A stretch of DNA of 64,000 bases. Source: Vibrio astriarenae (GTDB lineage: Bacteria > Pseudomonadota > Gammaproteobacteria > Enterobacterales > Vibrionaceae). This document shows, piece after piece, positions 39,396 to 48,591 of the stretch (within the stretch, counting starts at the first letter, position 1; every line of letters begins with the position of its first letter). Both the position numbers and the translations under genes were made by a program. The notes under the pieces are model-generated. The model was not told where the DNA came from. It saw only the letters and a list, made by a program, of their open reading frames with translations, and ran no database searches. The stretch is taken from contig NZ_CP047476.1 in NCBI RefSeq assembly GCF_010587385.1, forward strand, positions 992,001 through 1,056,000, written 5' to 3'.

Positions 39396-39411
39396 GCTGA
39401 ATCCTTTCAGC
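39396..39411. promoter_or_regulatory. Cra/FruR operator 2
   Basis: GCTGAATCCTTTCAGC, near-palindromic Cra-type site in the fruB-cra intergenic space. Confidence 0.75.
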
Positions 39412-39417
39412 TTTTAT

Positions 39418-39433
39418 ACTGAATCGTTTCAGC
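39418..39433. promoter_or_regulatory. Cra/FruR operator 3
   Basis: ACTGAATCGTTTCAGC, centred exactly 22 bases (about two helical turns) from operator 2, 71 bases before the cra start. Confidence 0.75.
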
Positions 39434-39503
39434 CTATAATTCAACTCATCTAAGGATCGCATTCTGATAATTATGATCCTGCGCACACAACAAGGCTTAA
39501 TCG

Positions 39504-40484
39504 ATGACACTAGATGAGATAGCAAAACTGGCTGGCGTATCAAAAACCACGGCAAGTTACGTGATTAATGGCAAAGCTCAGAAATACCGCATTAGCGAGA
39601 AAACGCAACGTAAAGTAATGAGTGTCGTGGAGGAGTATAACTACAGGCCAGATGCTGCAGCTTCTTCATTGCGCGCCGGTAACTCACGCTCATTTGGCTT
39701 GATCATTCCCGATCTAGAGAACACCAGTTACGCGCGTCTGGCTAACCTATTAGAACAAAACTCTCGTAAAGCAGGTTATCAAATCTTGATTGGCTGCTCG
39801 GATGATGATCCTCAAACTGAGAAAAAAGTGGCAGAAGCCCTTATTAGCCGTCGCATTGACGCCCTGTTCGTTGCCAGCAGTATGCCGGATGCCAGCGACT
39901 ATTATCTTAAACTACAACAATCTGGTACGCCGATCATCGCACTAGACCGCCCTCTTGATGATGAACATTTCAGTTGTGTCGTCAGTGAAGACTTCGATAG
40001 TGCTTATGAGTTAACGACATCGATTCTGAGTGACCAAATTCAGCAAGTGGGGTTGATTGGAGCGCTACCTGAATTACGGGTCTCAAAAGAGCGTGAACAG
40101 GGTTGTCAATCCGTCTGTCACAAAAGCCAGATTGAGGTACAAGTGGGTTATGGAGAACACTTCTCGAGAGAAGAAGGTAAGCGCATTTTAAACCAGTGGG
40201 TGACACAAGATAAGGTACCCAACGCCATCATTACCACTTCATATACCCTACTCGAAGGGGTATTGGACGTCATGTTGGAACACCCTCGCTTAATGGACAA
40301 GGTAAAACTCGCCACCTTTGGTGACAATCGCTTACTCGATTTTTTGCCGTTTAAAGTCAATTCCCTACCACAACAGTTTGAGCTGATCGCCGACAGTGCC
40401 ATGGCATTGGCGTTAAATGCATCGGCAAAGCGCTATGAGGCGGGGGTGGAGTTGATTGCCAGGAAAATCATCATTAGATCTTAA
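39504..40484 (+). CDS. cra: Catabolite repressor/activator Cra (FruR)
   Basis: 326 residues. LacI/GalR family: N-terminal HTH with hinge (MTLDEIAKLAGVSKTTASYV, then YNYRPDAAASSLRAG), then a periplasmic-binding-like core (SFGLIIPDLENTSYARLANL; IIALDRPLDDEHF). It senses fructose-1-phosphate (or fructose-1,6-bisphosphate). Divergent from fruBKA across 321 bases containing three operators, so it probably represses the operon and itself. Confidence 0.93.
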   Translation: MTLDEIAKLAGVSKTTASYVINGKAQKYRISEKTQRKVMSVVEEYNYRPDAAASSLRAGNSRSFGLIIPDLENTSYARLANLLEQNSRKAGYQILIGCSDDDPQTEKKVAEALISRRIDALFVASSMPDASDYYLKLQQSGTPIIALDRPLDDEHFSCVVSEDFDSAYELTTSILSDQIQQVGLIGALPELRVSKEREQGCQSVCHKSQIEVQVGYGEHFSREEGKRILNQWVTQDKVPNAIITTSYTLLEGVLDVMLEHPRLMDKVKLATFGDNRLLDFLPFKVNSLPQQFELIADSAMALALNASAKRYEAGVELIARKIIIRS

Positions 40485-40518
40485 GCTTGACGCAGCACCC
40501 AAATATCTACGATTTAAT

Positions 40519-40546
40519 GCCGGGGTAGTAATACCTCGGCTTTTTT
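40519..40546 (+). terminator. Terminator of cra
   Basis: GCCGGGGTA / TACCTCGGC hairpin (one G-T pair) followed by TTTTTT. The rest of 40485-40802 holds only the upstream region of the next gene. Confidence 0.85.
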
Positions 40547-40802
40547 ACGATTTTGCCACAACTAGGTTAAAGACATCGGCAATGATTCATAAGCACCTTT
40601 AGTTCTTTGCCTAAGGACAAAGCGCTCCCTCCTTTGGCCTATATTAAGCCAGCCGAACTATCAAGTTTTCTCTAGTCAACCCACGTCCCTTCTATAGCGA
40701 CTGACTTATCCTCCAAAGTTGTCACTTATTGAACAGCAAAACTGGTTAATCCCATTTATTCACCTAGTCTCTGTTTAAGTTGGCTAAACAAGGATGCTTG
40801 GA

Positions 40803-41564
40803 ATGCAATTAAAATCAGGACTAATCGCGTTAGCGTGTATGTCATTTCCAACAACGCTGCTCGCTCAAGATGCTTCAAACAAACATTGGCAACATAGTAT
40901 CGAACTTTATGGTCTATTACTGAATATTAGTGGTGATACGCAAGTCGGTGCTGCCAGCCTAGAAGTGGATGTTGACCCGGACTTTATATTAGATCATCTC
41001 GAAATGACGGCAATGCTTCGTTTAGAGGGCATTTATCGGAACCAGTGGGGCTACTACATCGACTACAGCTTCATGAAATTAGGAGGAGATAAAACTTCAG
41101 TTACGGATGCAAACCTTGGTTTACTCTATGCCGATGTTGATATTCGACAAGGTGTTTTAGAAGCCAAAGGGTTTAAGCGCTACTCCTACGATTTTGGCAA
41201 GATTGATTATATGTTCGGTATACGTTGGTGGGACAACGACATCGATCTAGAACTAAAAGGACAAGGCGGCAACATTAACCTGTCTCCAAGTATCAAAGAA
41301 GACTGGGTGGATTACGTGGTTGGCGTCAGATGGATAACTGACTTGACCGATGATTGGGTGTATCACTTGAGTGGAGATGTAGGGTTAGGAAAAGACACGA
41401 GATTCACCAGCTCTATTCAAACGGGTTTCCGTTATCGATTTAATGATTGGGCAGACGTTAATCTAGCGTATAAATCGACCTGGGTTGATTACGATAATGA
41501 AAGCAACTTTGCTTATGACACCGCCTCTTATGGACTGTTGATTGGTTTAGGACTGTATTTCTAA
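40803..41564 (+). CDS. Predicted outer-membrane beta-barrel protein
   Basis: 253 residues from ATG 40803, which has AAGGA 8 bases upstream; the in-frame ATG at 40794 overlaps that ribosome site. Signal peptide (LIALACMSFPTTLLAQ), then alternating amphipathic strands rich in Tyr, Trp and Asp (WGYYIDYSFMKLGGD; YMFGIRWWDNDIDLEL; GFRYRFNDWADVNLAYKSTW) and a C-terminal Phe (LLIGLGLYF), the outer-membrane insertion signal. I do not recognise the family beyond an OmpW/OmpA-like small barrel. Monocistronic. Confidence 0.7.
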   Translation: MQLKSGLIALACMSFPTTLLAQDASNKHWQHSIELYGLLLNISGDTQVGAASLEVDVDPDFILDHLEMTAMLRLEGIYRNQWGYYIDYSFMKLGGDKTSVTDANLGLLYADVDIRQGVLEAKGFKRYSYDFGKIDYMFGIRWWDNDIDLELKGQGGNINLSPSIKEDWVDYVVGVRWITDLTDDWVYHLSGDVGLGKDTRFTSSIQTGFRYRFNDWADVNLAYKSTWVDYDNESNFAYDTASYGLLIGLGLYF

Positions 41565-41587
41565 TCACTTGCAGAGTGACGCTGATA

Positions 41588-41617
41588 CAAAAATGGGCAC
41601 TGTAATGTGCCCATTTG
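41588..41617. terminator. Bidirectional terminator between the barrel protein and the siderophore receptor
   Basis: AAAATGGGCAC / GTGCCCATTT hairpin, loop TGTAAT. Confidence 0.75.
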
Positions 41618-41642
41618 TAAGATTTGAGTCTATTTCGCGACT

Positions 41643-43640
41643 TTAGAAATTAGCCGTCATACCGATGTACCATGTACGTGGATCAACACTGTAACCGCGT
41701 TGTGTAATTTCAATATCGTCAAATTGTTCATCGGTTAGGTTGCGAACACCCGCACGTAAACGCCAGTCGTAGTTGAAGTGGTAATTCAGACCCAGGTCAA
41801 CCGTTGCTACTGACGGACGAGTAATATCATCACTGACATCCACAACCGTTTTACCGATGTAATTAACACGAGCAAATGTATCTAGCCAATCTGTAGCAAA
41901 CCACGTTACTCGTACATTGGCTTCATGCTCCGGGCGATCTTCTAGAACTTCACCGGTTTCTTTGTTTTCAGTGTCGAGGTAAGTGTATGCACCATTTAGT
42001 CGAATAGAATCAGCAACATCGAAGTGACCACTCAGTTCCACACCCTGAGTCATTGCTTCATTGATGTTCCAATATGTATGAATAGGACGACCATCTGGCG
42101 CCTCACCAACTTCACTACCTTCGGAAACATCACGTTCAATAAGGTTTTTAATATCATTCCGGAACAGTCCTGCTTCAATACCCCAAGTAGATTCATTGTA
42201 GATAGCAGAAACTTCGTAGCTCACACTCGTTTCTGGGTCTAAGTTAGGGTTACCTTGCAACTGACAAGAACCCTTACAGCTATTTATAATATTCTCTTCA
42301 GAAGTTTGCAGAAGCGTTGGGGCATTAAATGCAGAGCCTACTCCACCTTTCAATGTCAGCTTGTCTGATACCGTGTTAACTAAGTATGCACGTGGACTCC
42401 AGTGGCTACCGTAAGCATCATGAAAATCCAATCGAGTACCGTAAGTTAGTGTGTAAGAGTCGCTCAACTCCCACTGGTCTTGAATAAACAGTGCTTGCTG
42501 ATGGGCATCAGCTTTACCCGTCTCAGTTAAGCTCTCAAGGTTAATCAGTTCAGCGTAATTCCATTCACCACCAAAAGTCAGAATATGGTTACCCACATAA
42601 GTTGTCGCATGGCCGTAAACTTGCTGATTAACTTCTTCAATATCACTCACGATATTGTTGTCATCCTCAGCTGCATCTTCACTGGTTACAGCGTCACGAT
42701 TGTAGCTAAGCTGAACCTCACCCCACGCGAAACTACCATTATAGGTCAGTGCCTGCATGTCACGTTTGATTGTTGCTTCTGATTCAGTCAAGCCTGATGT
42801 CGACTCAATCACACCTTCACGTTGGTCATCGTTAAATGCAAAGTCGAAGGCTAGATCATGATTCTCATTAATATACCAAACTAGGCCACCGCTAAGAGAC
42901 AAAGTATCACGCTCTTCTAAAGTAGTTGCATCAGCACGATCATACTCATTACCACTGCTATTCTCCGCCATACCACTAAATGCATGGTAAGCATCACGAC
43001 CACTCTTGTTCATTGCTAAAGACAAGAACAGTTCATCATCAATCAGTGCACCAGATGTGTTAAAGCCAAGAGTAAACTCACCGCCATTATCGGCATCGCG
43101 AATGCTGTAGTCACCACTCACTTGTGAGCGCCATTCATTCGTTGGCTGCTTAGTGATCACATTGATAACACCACCCAGTGCTTCCGAGCCGTACAAAGCA
43201 GACATAGGACCACGAATAACTTCGATACGTTCAATGCTCTCTTTTGGAATCGTAGCCAAATCAAAATCGTTACCACGGAAGATTGCGTTTGAAGAGCTCA
43301 GTTTACGACCATTAACTAGGATCATAGTGAACTTAGAGTCCATACCGCGAATAGAGATCATCTCACGACCAGCACGACCACCATCCATCTGGCTTTGAAC
43401 ACCAGCGACGTTTCTTACCAAATCATTCAGAGCCAACCCCGGTTCAGATAAAATGTCATCTTCGGTAATGACTGAAATAGAAGCAGGAGCTTGAGCAATC
43501 GTTGTTTCCGTGCGAGTGGCCGTCACCACCATCTGCTCATCAAACTGTTGTTGTTCTTCGTCCGCAAAGGCTGATACAGACAACGTTGATGCAATCACTA
43601 AAGCGAGAGGCTTTTTGATAAATGAAGTTCGGCTTTCCAC
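41643..43640 (-). CDS. vctA: TonB-dependent catechol-siderophore receptor (VctA/IrgA-like)
   Basis: 665 residues. Signal peptide ending SVSAFA, TonB box region (EQMVVTATRTETT), plug domain (ALNDLVRNVAGVQSQMDG, GRKLSSSNAIFRGNDFDL, IERIEVIRGPMSALYGSEAL, GGVINVITKQ), a 22-strand barrel and a terminal Phe (YIGMTANF). Vibrio receptors of this type take up ferric enterobactin or linear vibriobactin-like catechols. The symbol is given from the receptor type and from the neighbouring regulator and vctPDGC operon, the layout I recall from Vibrio cholerae. A Fur-box-like sequence lies upstream. Confidence 0.8.
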   Translation of the reverse strand: MESRTSFIKKPLALVIASTLSVSAFADEEQQQFDEQMVVTATRTETTIAQAPASISVITEDDILSEPGLALNDLVRNVAGVQSQMDGGRAGREMISIRGMDSKFTMILVNGRKLSSSNAIFRGNDFDLATIPKESIERIEVIRGPMSALYGSEALGGVINVITKQPTNEWRSQVSGDYSIRDADNGGEFTLGFNTSGALIDDELFLSLAMNKSGRDAYHAFSGMAENSSGNEYDRADATTLEERDTLSLSGGLVWYINENHDLAFDFAFNDDQREGVIESTSGLTESEATIKRDMQALTYNGSFAWGEVQLSYNRDAVTSEDAAEDDNNIVSDIEEVNQQVYGHATTYVGNHILTFGGEWNYAELINLESLTETGKADAHQQALFIQDQWELSDSYTLTYGTRLDFHDAYGSHWSPRAYLVNTVSDKLTLKGGVGSAFNAPTLLQTSEENIINSCKGSCQLQGNPNLDPETSVSYEVSAIYNESTWGIEAGLFRNDIKNLIERDVSEGSEVGEAPDGRPIHTYWNINEAMTQGVELSGHFDVADSIRLNGAYTYLDTENKETGEVLEDRPEHEANVRVTWFATDWLDTFARVNYIGKTVVDVSDDITRPSVATVDLGLNYHFNYDWRLRAGVRNLTDEQFDDIEITQRGYSVDPRTWYIGMTANF

Positions 43641-43654
43641 TGGCTATCCTAGAA

Positions 43655-43690
43655 TTAATAGTTATTAATGATAATGGTTCGCATTACATA
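43655..43690. promoter_or_regulatory. Fur-box-like region upstream of vctA
   Basis: Contains TTATTAATGATAATGG followed by TTCGCATTA, matching the GATAAT-type hexamers of Fur boxes, 15-50 bases before the vctA start. Confidence 0.55.
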
Positions 43691-43798
43691 TCTCATTACA
43701 ATTCTAAGCAACAAAAGTTTCATTCAATTTGGTTATTGTGACTATTCACTAAATGAATTTAGATGACTCCCACTATTCCAATGGTTAATTATTTAGCG

Positions 43799-44725
43799 TT
43801 AATCAGTGTGGTAAATCTGACGAAACAGATCCCTAATCCATAAACACATAGGATCAGAGTGAAAGCGTTTATGCCAATACAAGTAAGTATCTTGATAAGG
43901 GGATTTAAGGGCATCCGGCACCTCACGAGTGACGAGTGCTCTGCTGGTTGCCACCTCTTCAGCAAAGGGCGTAGGAAGGTGAAAAATCAAATCTGTTTGC
44001 TCTGCGACACTCGCTGCTGCATTGAAATTAGAGAGCATGACCGGGGTTGAAAGCTTCTCATGCTTATCAAGTAAACCAAGCTCTCTAAAGCGCGGCTCAA
44101 TAGAAAGGTTTTTACCGCCTTGTAGAGAAATCTGTCCGAAGTGCGCGTAGCGCAAGTTCTCAGGTGTCAGTTTCTCATGAGCGAGTGGATTGTCAGAACT
44201 CATCAAGAGGCGGAAGTCCCTACTTTTTAGAAACATCCGATATAAGTTTTGATCGCTATTACTTGGAGCAAGATTAGACAGTACAAAGTGAACCGAACCA
44301 TCATTGAGACCGTCAAAGTGTCTTTTAGGAATGGTGTCGACATCTACGATTAAATTCGGTGCTTGGCGTCGAATCTGTTTTAACAGTGGTGGGAGGATCC
44401 AGTTAACTTGGGGCACTAACCCAAAGAAACGAACCGTTTGATCCGATTGTTGAGGGTCAAACTGGTCACCGTTTACAAATTTCTCTAAGCCTTGGAGGAT
44501 ATTGTCGAGGTCTTGCTTTAGTTGCCCTGCCTTAGGAGTGAATTCGTAGCCATGTGTTGTGCGCACCAAAAGCTCGTCTTCAAACATTAAGCGCAGTTTT
44601 TGCAGTGAACGACTGACACTGGGTTGACTTGTCTGCATAGCGAGCGCTGCGTTCGATACATGCTTCTCTTCAAGCAAATGTTTCAACACCACCAATAAGT
44701 TTAAATCCACCTTGCCTAAATTCAT
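43799..44725 (-). CDS. LysR-family regulator of the vct locus
   Basis: 308 residues from ATG 44725; ATGs at 44734 and 44749 are possible. HTH: VDLNLLVVLKHLLEEKHVSNAALAMQTSQPSVSRSLQKLR, then ELLVRTTHGYEFTP, typical of the NodD/LeuO branch. It sits between the receptor gene (codirectional, 158 bases) and vctPDGC (divergent). By position it should control iron-siderophore uptake alongside Fur. The effector is unknown. Confidence 0.82.
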   Translation of the reverse strand: MNLGKVDLNLLVVLKHLLEEKHVSNAALAMQTSQPSVSRSLQKLRLMFEDELLVRTTHGYEFTPKAGQLKQDLDNILQGLEKFVNGDQFDPQQSDQTVRFFGLVPQVNWILPPLLKQIRRQAPNLIVDVDTIPKRHFDGLNDGSVHFVLSNLAPSNSDQNLYRMFLKSRDFRLLMSSDNPLAHEKLTPENLRYAHFGQISLQGGKNLSIEPRFRELGLLDKHEKLSTPVMLSNFNAAASVAEQTDLIFHLPTPFAEEVATSRALVTREVPDALKSPYQDTYLYWHKRFHSDPMCLWIRDLFRQIYHTD

Positions 44726-44789
44726 TTTTTGCATACCCACTATTAGCAATATTCTCTTGACGAATGAATACTAGCTGATATGCTGCCTC

Positions 44790-44815
44790 GTAATCAAGAA
44801 TCATTATTGTTTCGC
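44790..44815. promoter_or_regulatory. Fur-box-like region upstream of vctP
   Basis: GTAATCAAGAATCATTATTG contains the ATCATTAT hexamers of Fur sites and lies in the short divergent space between the LysR gene and vctP. Confidence 0.5.
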
Positions 44816-44861
44816 TTTGCATTGAATTTCAATGCGGCACTTTTTTAGGCGGTATTTCCGT

Positions 44862-45779
44862 ATGACAATGTTTAAAGCCCTTTCTACAAAAGCGGTGTTT
44901 ACCTCTCTGCTTTTGACTTTTAGTTCACTCTCTTTTGCAAAAACTATCGAGCACACTCTGGGCTCTATTGAAATCAAAGAGCAACCACAACGTATCGTTG
45001 TATTGAGCCATGGCGCACTAGACTTCCTAGATGAAATTGGCGTCGAACCTGTAGGGGTAGTTAAGCAGTTGTTGCCGAGCCATTTAGAACAATACGGCGA
45101 TAAGAAATATCAGGCACTGGGCAGTTTGAAAGAGCCAAACTTTGAAGAAATTTTCATGGCGAAACCAGACCTGATTATTGCTGAAGGTCGTCAAGCAGAG
45201 CTTTACAAAGACCTGTCTGCCATTGCCCCTGTTTACATGTATCAAATCGACAATAGTGATTACTGGAAAACCACCCAGCATCATTGGCGTGTGCTTGGCG
45301 ACTTGTTTGGTCAAACAGAGCAGGTCGAAGGTATGATCACCAAGATTGAAGAACAGTTCCGCGCTATCGAGAGCGAGACAAAGGCAAACTCGATGAATGC
45401 GATGAGCGTGATGAACGCTGGCAACCGCCTTTCAATGTTTGGCACGAACAGCCGCTTCTCGGTAATTTATGATGAACTTGGTTTTGAAACTCGTGAAAGT
45501 AAAAACGTTGAATCCGTCGCTCGTCCACACGGCAACTTAATCTCATTCGAGTATGTCGCTGATGCTCAACCTGACGTGATTTTTATTCTTGACCGTCAAC
45601 AAGCGATCGGTCAAGGAAACGCGAACTCAGCTCAGTTTTTCGATAACCCACTGGTAAACAGCACTCCTGCTGCCAAGACCAATAAAGTCGTCTTTCTTGA
45701 TTCAGCAGCCTGGTACCTTACCGCAGGCGGTTATACATCAACACAAATCATGATCAACGACGTTAAACAAGTTCTATAA
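44862..45779 (+). CDS. vctP: Siderophore ABC transporter substrate-binding protein
   Basis: 305 residues from ATG 44862, preceded by AGGCGG; the frame opens at 44832. Signal peptide (FTSLLLTFSSLSFA), then the FepB/FatB-type binding fold: IEIKEQPQRIVVLSHGALDF, MAKPDLIIAEGR, SFEYVADAQPDVIFILDR and a C-terminal IMINDVKQVL. Periplasmic ferric-siderophore binder. First gene of the four-gene vct operon. Confidence 0.85.
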   Translation: MTMFKALSTKAVFTSLLLTFSSLSFAKTIEHTLGSIEIKEQPQRIVVLSHGALDFLDEIGVEPVGVVKQLLPSHLEQYGDKKYQALGSLKEPNFEEIFMAKPDLIIAEGRQAELYKDLSAIAPVYMYQIDNSDYWKTTQHHWRVLGDLFGQTEQVEGMITKIEEQFRAIESETKANSMNAMSVMNAGNRLSMFGTNSRFSVIYDELGFETRESKNVESVARPHGNLISFEYVADAQPDVIFILDRQQAIGQGNANSAQFFDNPLVNSTPAAKTNKVVFLDSAAWYLTAGGYTSTQIMINDVKQVL

Positions 45780-45831
45780 ATCCTTTATATATGCGGATGA
45801 TTAACGTCATCCGCATTTTACGTTTCCAATA

Positions 45832-46791
45832 ATGAACCTAAATAAACCTCTTCTCGCGATCCTAACGATTATCGCCCTTAGCATTGCGTCCCTCTTTGTC
45901 GGTGTGGCGAACATTAACCTTGAGTCTCTTCTCGCAGGTGACGCTCGCGCTATCGAAATTCTTGTATCTAGCCGTATCCCACGCCTCTTTGCTATTGGTC
46001 TAGCCGGAGCTGGTTTAAGTGTTGCTGGTCTTATCATGCAACAAATCGTGCAAAACCGTTTTGCAGCACCTTCGACGACGGGCACCATAGACTGCGCAAT
46101 GCTCGGTTACATTGTCACACTTGTTTTCTTTGCTCAAGTTGATAACTGGCTACAACTTACCATCATCATGGCATTTTCGGTGTTCGGCACACTCCTGTTT
46201 GTGCGCTTTATCCAACGCATGCAGTTTAAAAGTGCGATGCTGGTGCCGTTGATTGGTATCATGTACGGCAATGTCGTTTCTTCGTTAACGATCTTCGTCG
46301 CATACAAGTACGATTTAGTTCAAACCCTTAATTCGTGGACGGTGGCTAACTTCGCCTCAGTGCTCAAAGGTAACTACGAGTTACTCTATCTTGCCATTCC
46401 TACGTCTATCTTAGCCTACATGTACGCAAGCCGTTTTAACGCGGCCAGTATTGGCGAGAGCTTTGCGAAAAACATCGGCTTGAACTATCGCCGCATCGTC
46501 ATGATTGGTGTCATGCTCGTTGCCGTTCTCTCCTCCTCTGTGGTGATGATCGTCGGTGTGATTCCTTTCCTTGGTCTGATTGTGCCAAACATTGTTTCAC
46601 AGTTTATGGGCGACAATATGCGTCGTAACTTGCCTTGGACAGCCTATTGGGGTGCCCTGTTGGTACTCATCTGTGATGTCATCGGCCGCATCATTATCTT
46701 CCCTTATGAAGTACCTATTTCCATGATCATTAGTGTATTTGGTGGTGTGATCTTTATTGCTCTGATTTTGAAGGATAAGTCGAATGCGTAA
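45832..46791 (+). CDS. vctD: Siderophore ABC transporter permease
   Basis: 319 residues, FecCD family with 9-10 transmembrane helices (SSRIPRLFAIGLAGAGLSVA, GLIMQQIVQNRFAAPSTTG; GVIPFLGLIVPNIVSQFMG carries the coupling helix). Forms the inner-membrane channel with the next permease, whose start overlaps its stop by 8 bases. Confidence 0.87.
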   Translation: MNLNKPLLAILTIIALSIASLFVGVANINLESLLAGDARAIEILVSSRIPRLFAIGLAGAGLSVAGLIMQQIVQNRFAAPSTTGTIDCAMLGYIVTLVFFAQVDNWLQLTIIMAFSVFGTLLFVRFIQRMQFKSAMLVPLIGIMYGNVVSSLTIFVAYKYDLVQTLNSWTVANFASVLKGNYELLYLAIPTSILAYMYASRFNAASIGESFAKNIGLNYRRIVMIGVMLVAVLSSSVVMIVGVIPFLGLIVPNIVSQFMGDNMRRNLPWTAYWGALLVLICDVIGRIIIFPYEVPISMIISVFGGVIFIALILKDKSNA

Positions 46792-47743
46792 CTCGGTTAA
46801 AGTCCTTATCCTCGCCATCTTATCGGTCGTATTCGTTGCCTTTTTCTTAGGAAAAGGGCTCACGATAGATAACTACCAATTTTTCCTATCACGTCGTATA
46901 CCGAAAGTGTTGGCGATTGTGATTGCTGCTATTGCCATCGCCGCTTCATCGTTGGTGTTCCAAACTATCACTAACAACCGTATTCTGACACCAAGTATCC
47001 TGGGGTTTGATTCACTCTATGTGATGCTACAAGTCTTGATGGTTGTGCTGTTTGGTAGCATGAGCCCACTGGTGATCAATGCCGGTTTAAACTATGTCGT
47101 AACGACCAGTATCATGCTGGTGTTGGCAATGACACTCTTTGGTTTCTACTTCCGTCGCGGTAATCGTAACATCTTCACACTCCTGCTTATTGGTATCGTT
47201 CTAAGTAGCTTATTTAGCAGTGTGACAGGCTTTTTTACCATGCTCGTTGACCCGAATGAGTTCACCATGATTCAAGGCGCAATGTTTGCCAGCTTTAATA
47301 ATGTAAATGGTGACCTTGTTTACTGGAGCCTTATTCCATTAGCCGTTAGCACCGCTTACCTACTCTATCTCGCTCCAAAGCTGGATGTCTTCTGGCTGGG
47401 TATCGACAACGCGAAAAGCCTTGGGGTTGATACACAAAAAGTAACTATGCAAGTGATGTTTGTTATCACCATTCTTGTGTCTATTTCTACTGTGCTTGTT
47501 GGTCCTGTGCTGTTCTTTGGCCTTATTGTTGTTGCACTAACACGGCAAATCTTCTCAGGCTATCAACACCGATTTTTGCTGCTTGCCTCTAGCCTACTCT
47601 CAATGGCGATGCTCATCAGCGGCCAATGGATTGTCGAGAACCTACTCGACTTCGAGACAACGATAAGTGTCATCATCAACTTCGTGGGTGGTATCTACTT
47701 CCTCGTGCTTCTGAGTAAGCAAAAAAGTTTAATTAGGATTTGA
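46784..47743 (+). CDS. vctG: Siderophore ABC transporter permease
   Basis: 319 residues, FecCD family (SRRIPKVLAIVIAAIAIAAS, LVFQTITNNRILTPSILGFD; VGPVLFFGLIVVALTRQIF). Overlaps vctD by 8 bases (ATGCGTAA), implying coupled translation; 4 bases before vctC. Confidence 0.87.
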   Translation: MRNSVKVLILAILSVVFVAFFLGKGLTIDNYQFFLSRRIPKVLAIVIAAIAIAASSLVFQTITNNRILTPSILGFDSLYVMLQVLMVVLFGSMSPLVINAGLNYVVTTSIMLVLAMTLFGFYFRRGNRNIFTLLLIGIVLSSLFSSVTGFFTMLVDPNEFTMIQGAMFASFNNVNGDLVYWSLIPLAVSTAYLLYLAPKLDVFWLGIDNAKSLGVDTQKVTMQVMFVITILVSISTVLVGPVLFFGLIVVALTRQIFSGYQHRFLLLASSLLSMAMLISGQWIVENLLDFETTISVIINFVGGIYFLVLLSKQKSLIRI

Positions 47744-47747
47744 CAAC

Positions 47748-48509
47748 ATGATTAAAATTAATGGTTTAAGTAAGAAATACGATGAAAAGTACGTTGTCAA
47801 AAACGCCGATGCACTTTTTCCTCTAGGAGAAGTCACCAGCATCATTGGCCCTAATGGTGCAGGCAAAAGTACCCTACTCTCTATGGCGAGCCGCTTGACT
47901 GAGAGTGACGCAGGTACAGTGGTTATTGGTGATATACCTTTAAATCAATGGGATACGCAAGACCTTGCGAAGCACCTTGCAGTGCTGCGTCAATCCAACA
48001 ACATTAATATGCGCTTTACCGTTCGCGAGTTAGTCTCGTTCGGCCGCTTTCCTTATTCTCACGGTAGATTGACCGATGAAGACAATCGCATTATTGATAA
48101 TGCGCTTGAACAGCTTGAGATCACTTACATCCAAGACCGTTTCATTGATCAGCTCTCCGGAGGGCAGAGACAAATGGCGTTTATCGCCATGGTAGTGGCG
48201 CAAGACACAGACTATGTGTTCTTAGACGAGCCGCTAAATAACCTTGATATCAAACACTCAGTGGATATGATGGGCTCCCTAAAGCGCTTAGCCCACGAAA
48301 ACAACAAAGCGATCGTTATTGTTATTCACGACATCAACTTTGCTTCCTGCTACTCGGACAACATCATCGCGATGAAAAAAGGCGAAGTGATCATCAGTGG
48401 TAAGAAAGCTGACGTGATTAAAGAGTCGGTGCTCAGTGACATCTATGAAATACCATTTACCATTAGAGAAGTCGATGGCAACCATATTTGCATGTACTAC
48501 ACCGCTTAG
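47748..48509 (+). CDS. vctC: Siderophore ABC transporter ATPase
   Basis: 253 residues. Walker A IIGPNGAGKSTLLSM, signature LSGGQRQMAFIAMV, Walker B DYVFLDEPLNNLD and the switch His in VIVIHDINFA: all ATPase motifs are intact. Energises ferric-siderophore import; last gene of vctPDGC. Confidence 0.9.
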   Translation: MIKINGLSKKYDEKYVVKNADALFPLGEVTSIIGPNGAGKSTLLSMASRLTESDAGTVVIGDIPLNQWDTQDLAKHLAVLRQSNNINMRFTVRELVSFGRFPYSHGRLTDEDNRIIDNALEQLEITYIQDRFIDQLSGGQRQMAFIAMVVAQDTDYVFLDEPLNNLDIKHSVDMMGSLKRLAHENNKAIVIVIHDINFASCYSDNIIAMKKGEVIISGKKADVIKESVLSDIYEIPFTIREVDGNHICMYYTA

Positions 48510-48554
48510 GTACGAACGCTGTTGCGAACGCTGTTCTACTTCATATAACAACGA

Positions 48555-48591
48555 TAATAAACGGGGAGCCAGTTGGCTCCCCGTTTATTAT
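48555..48591. terminator. Bidirectional terminator between vctC and the PAP2 gene
   Basis: ATAATAAACGGGGAGCC / GGCTCCCCGTTTATTAT hairpin. Confidence 0.88.

Noticed and set aside
43799..44725. Naming the LysR gene irgB
   Set aside because: Its HTH belongs to a different LysR branch from the IrgB I recall, and it is not divergent from the receptor gene.
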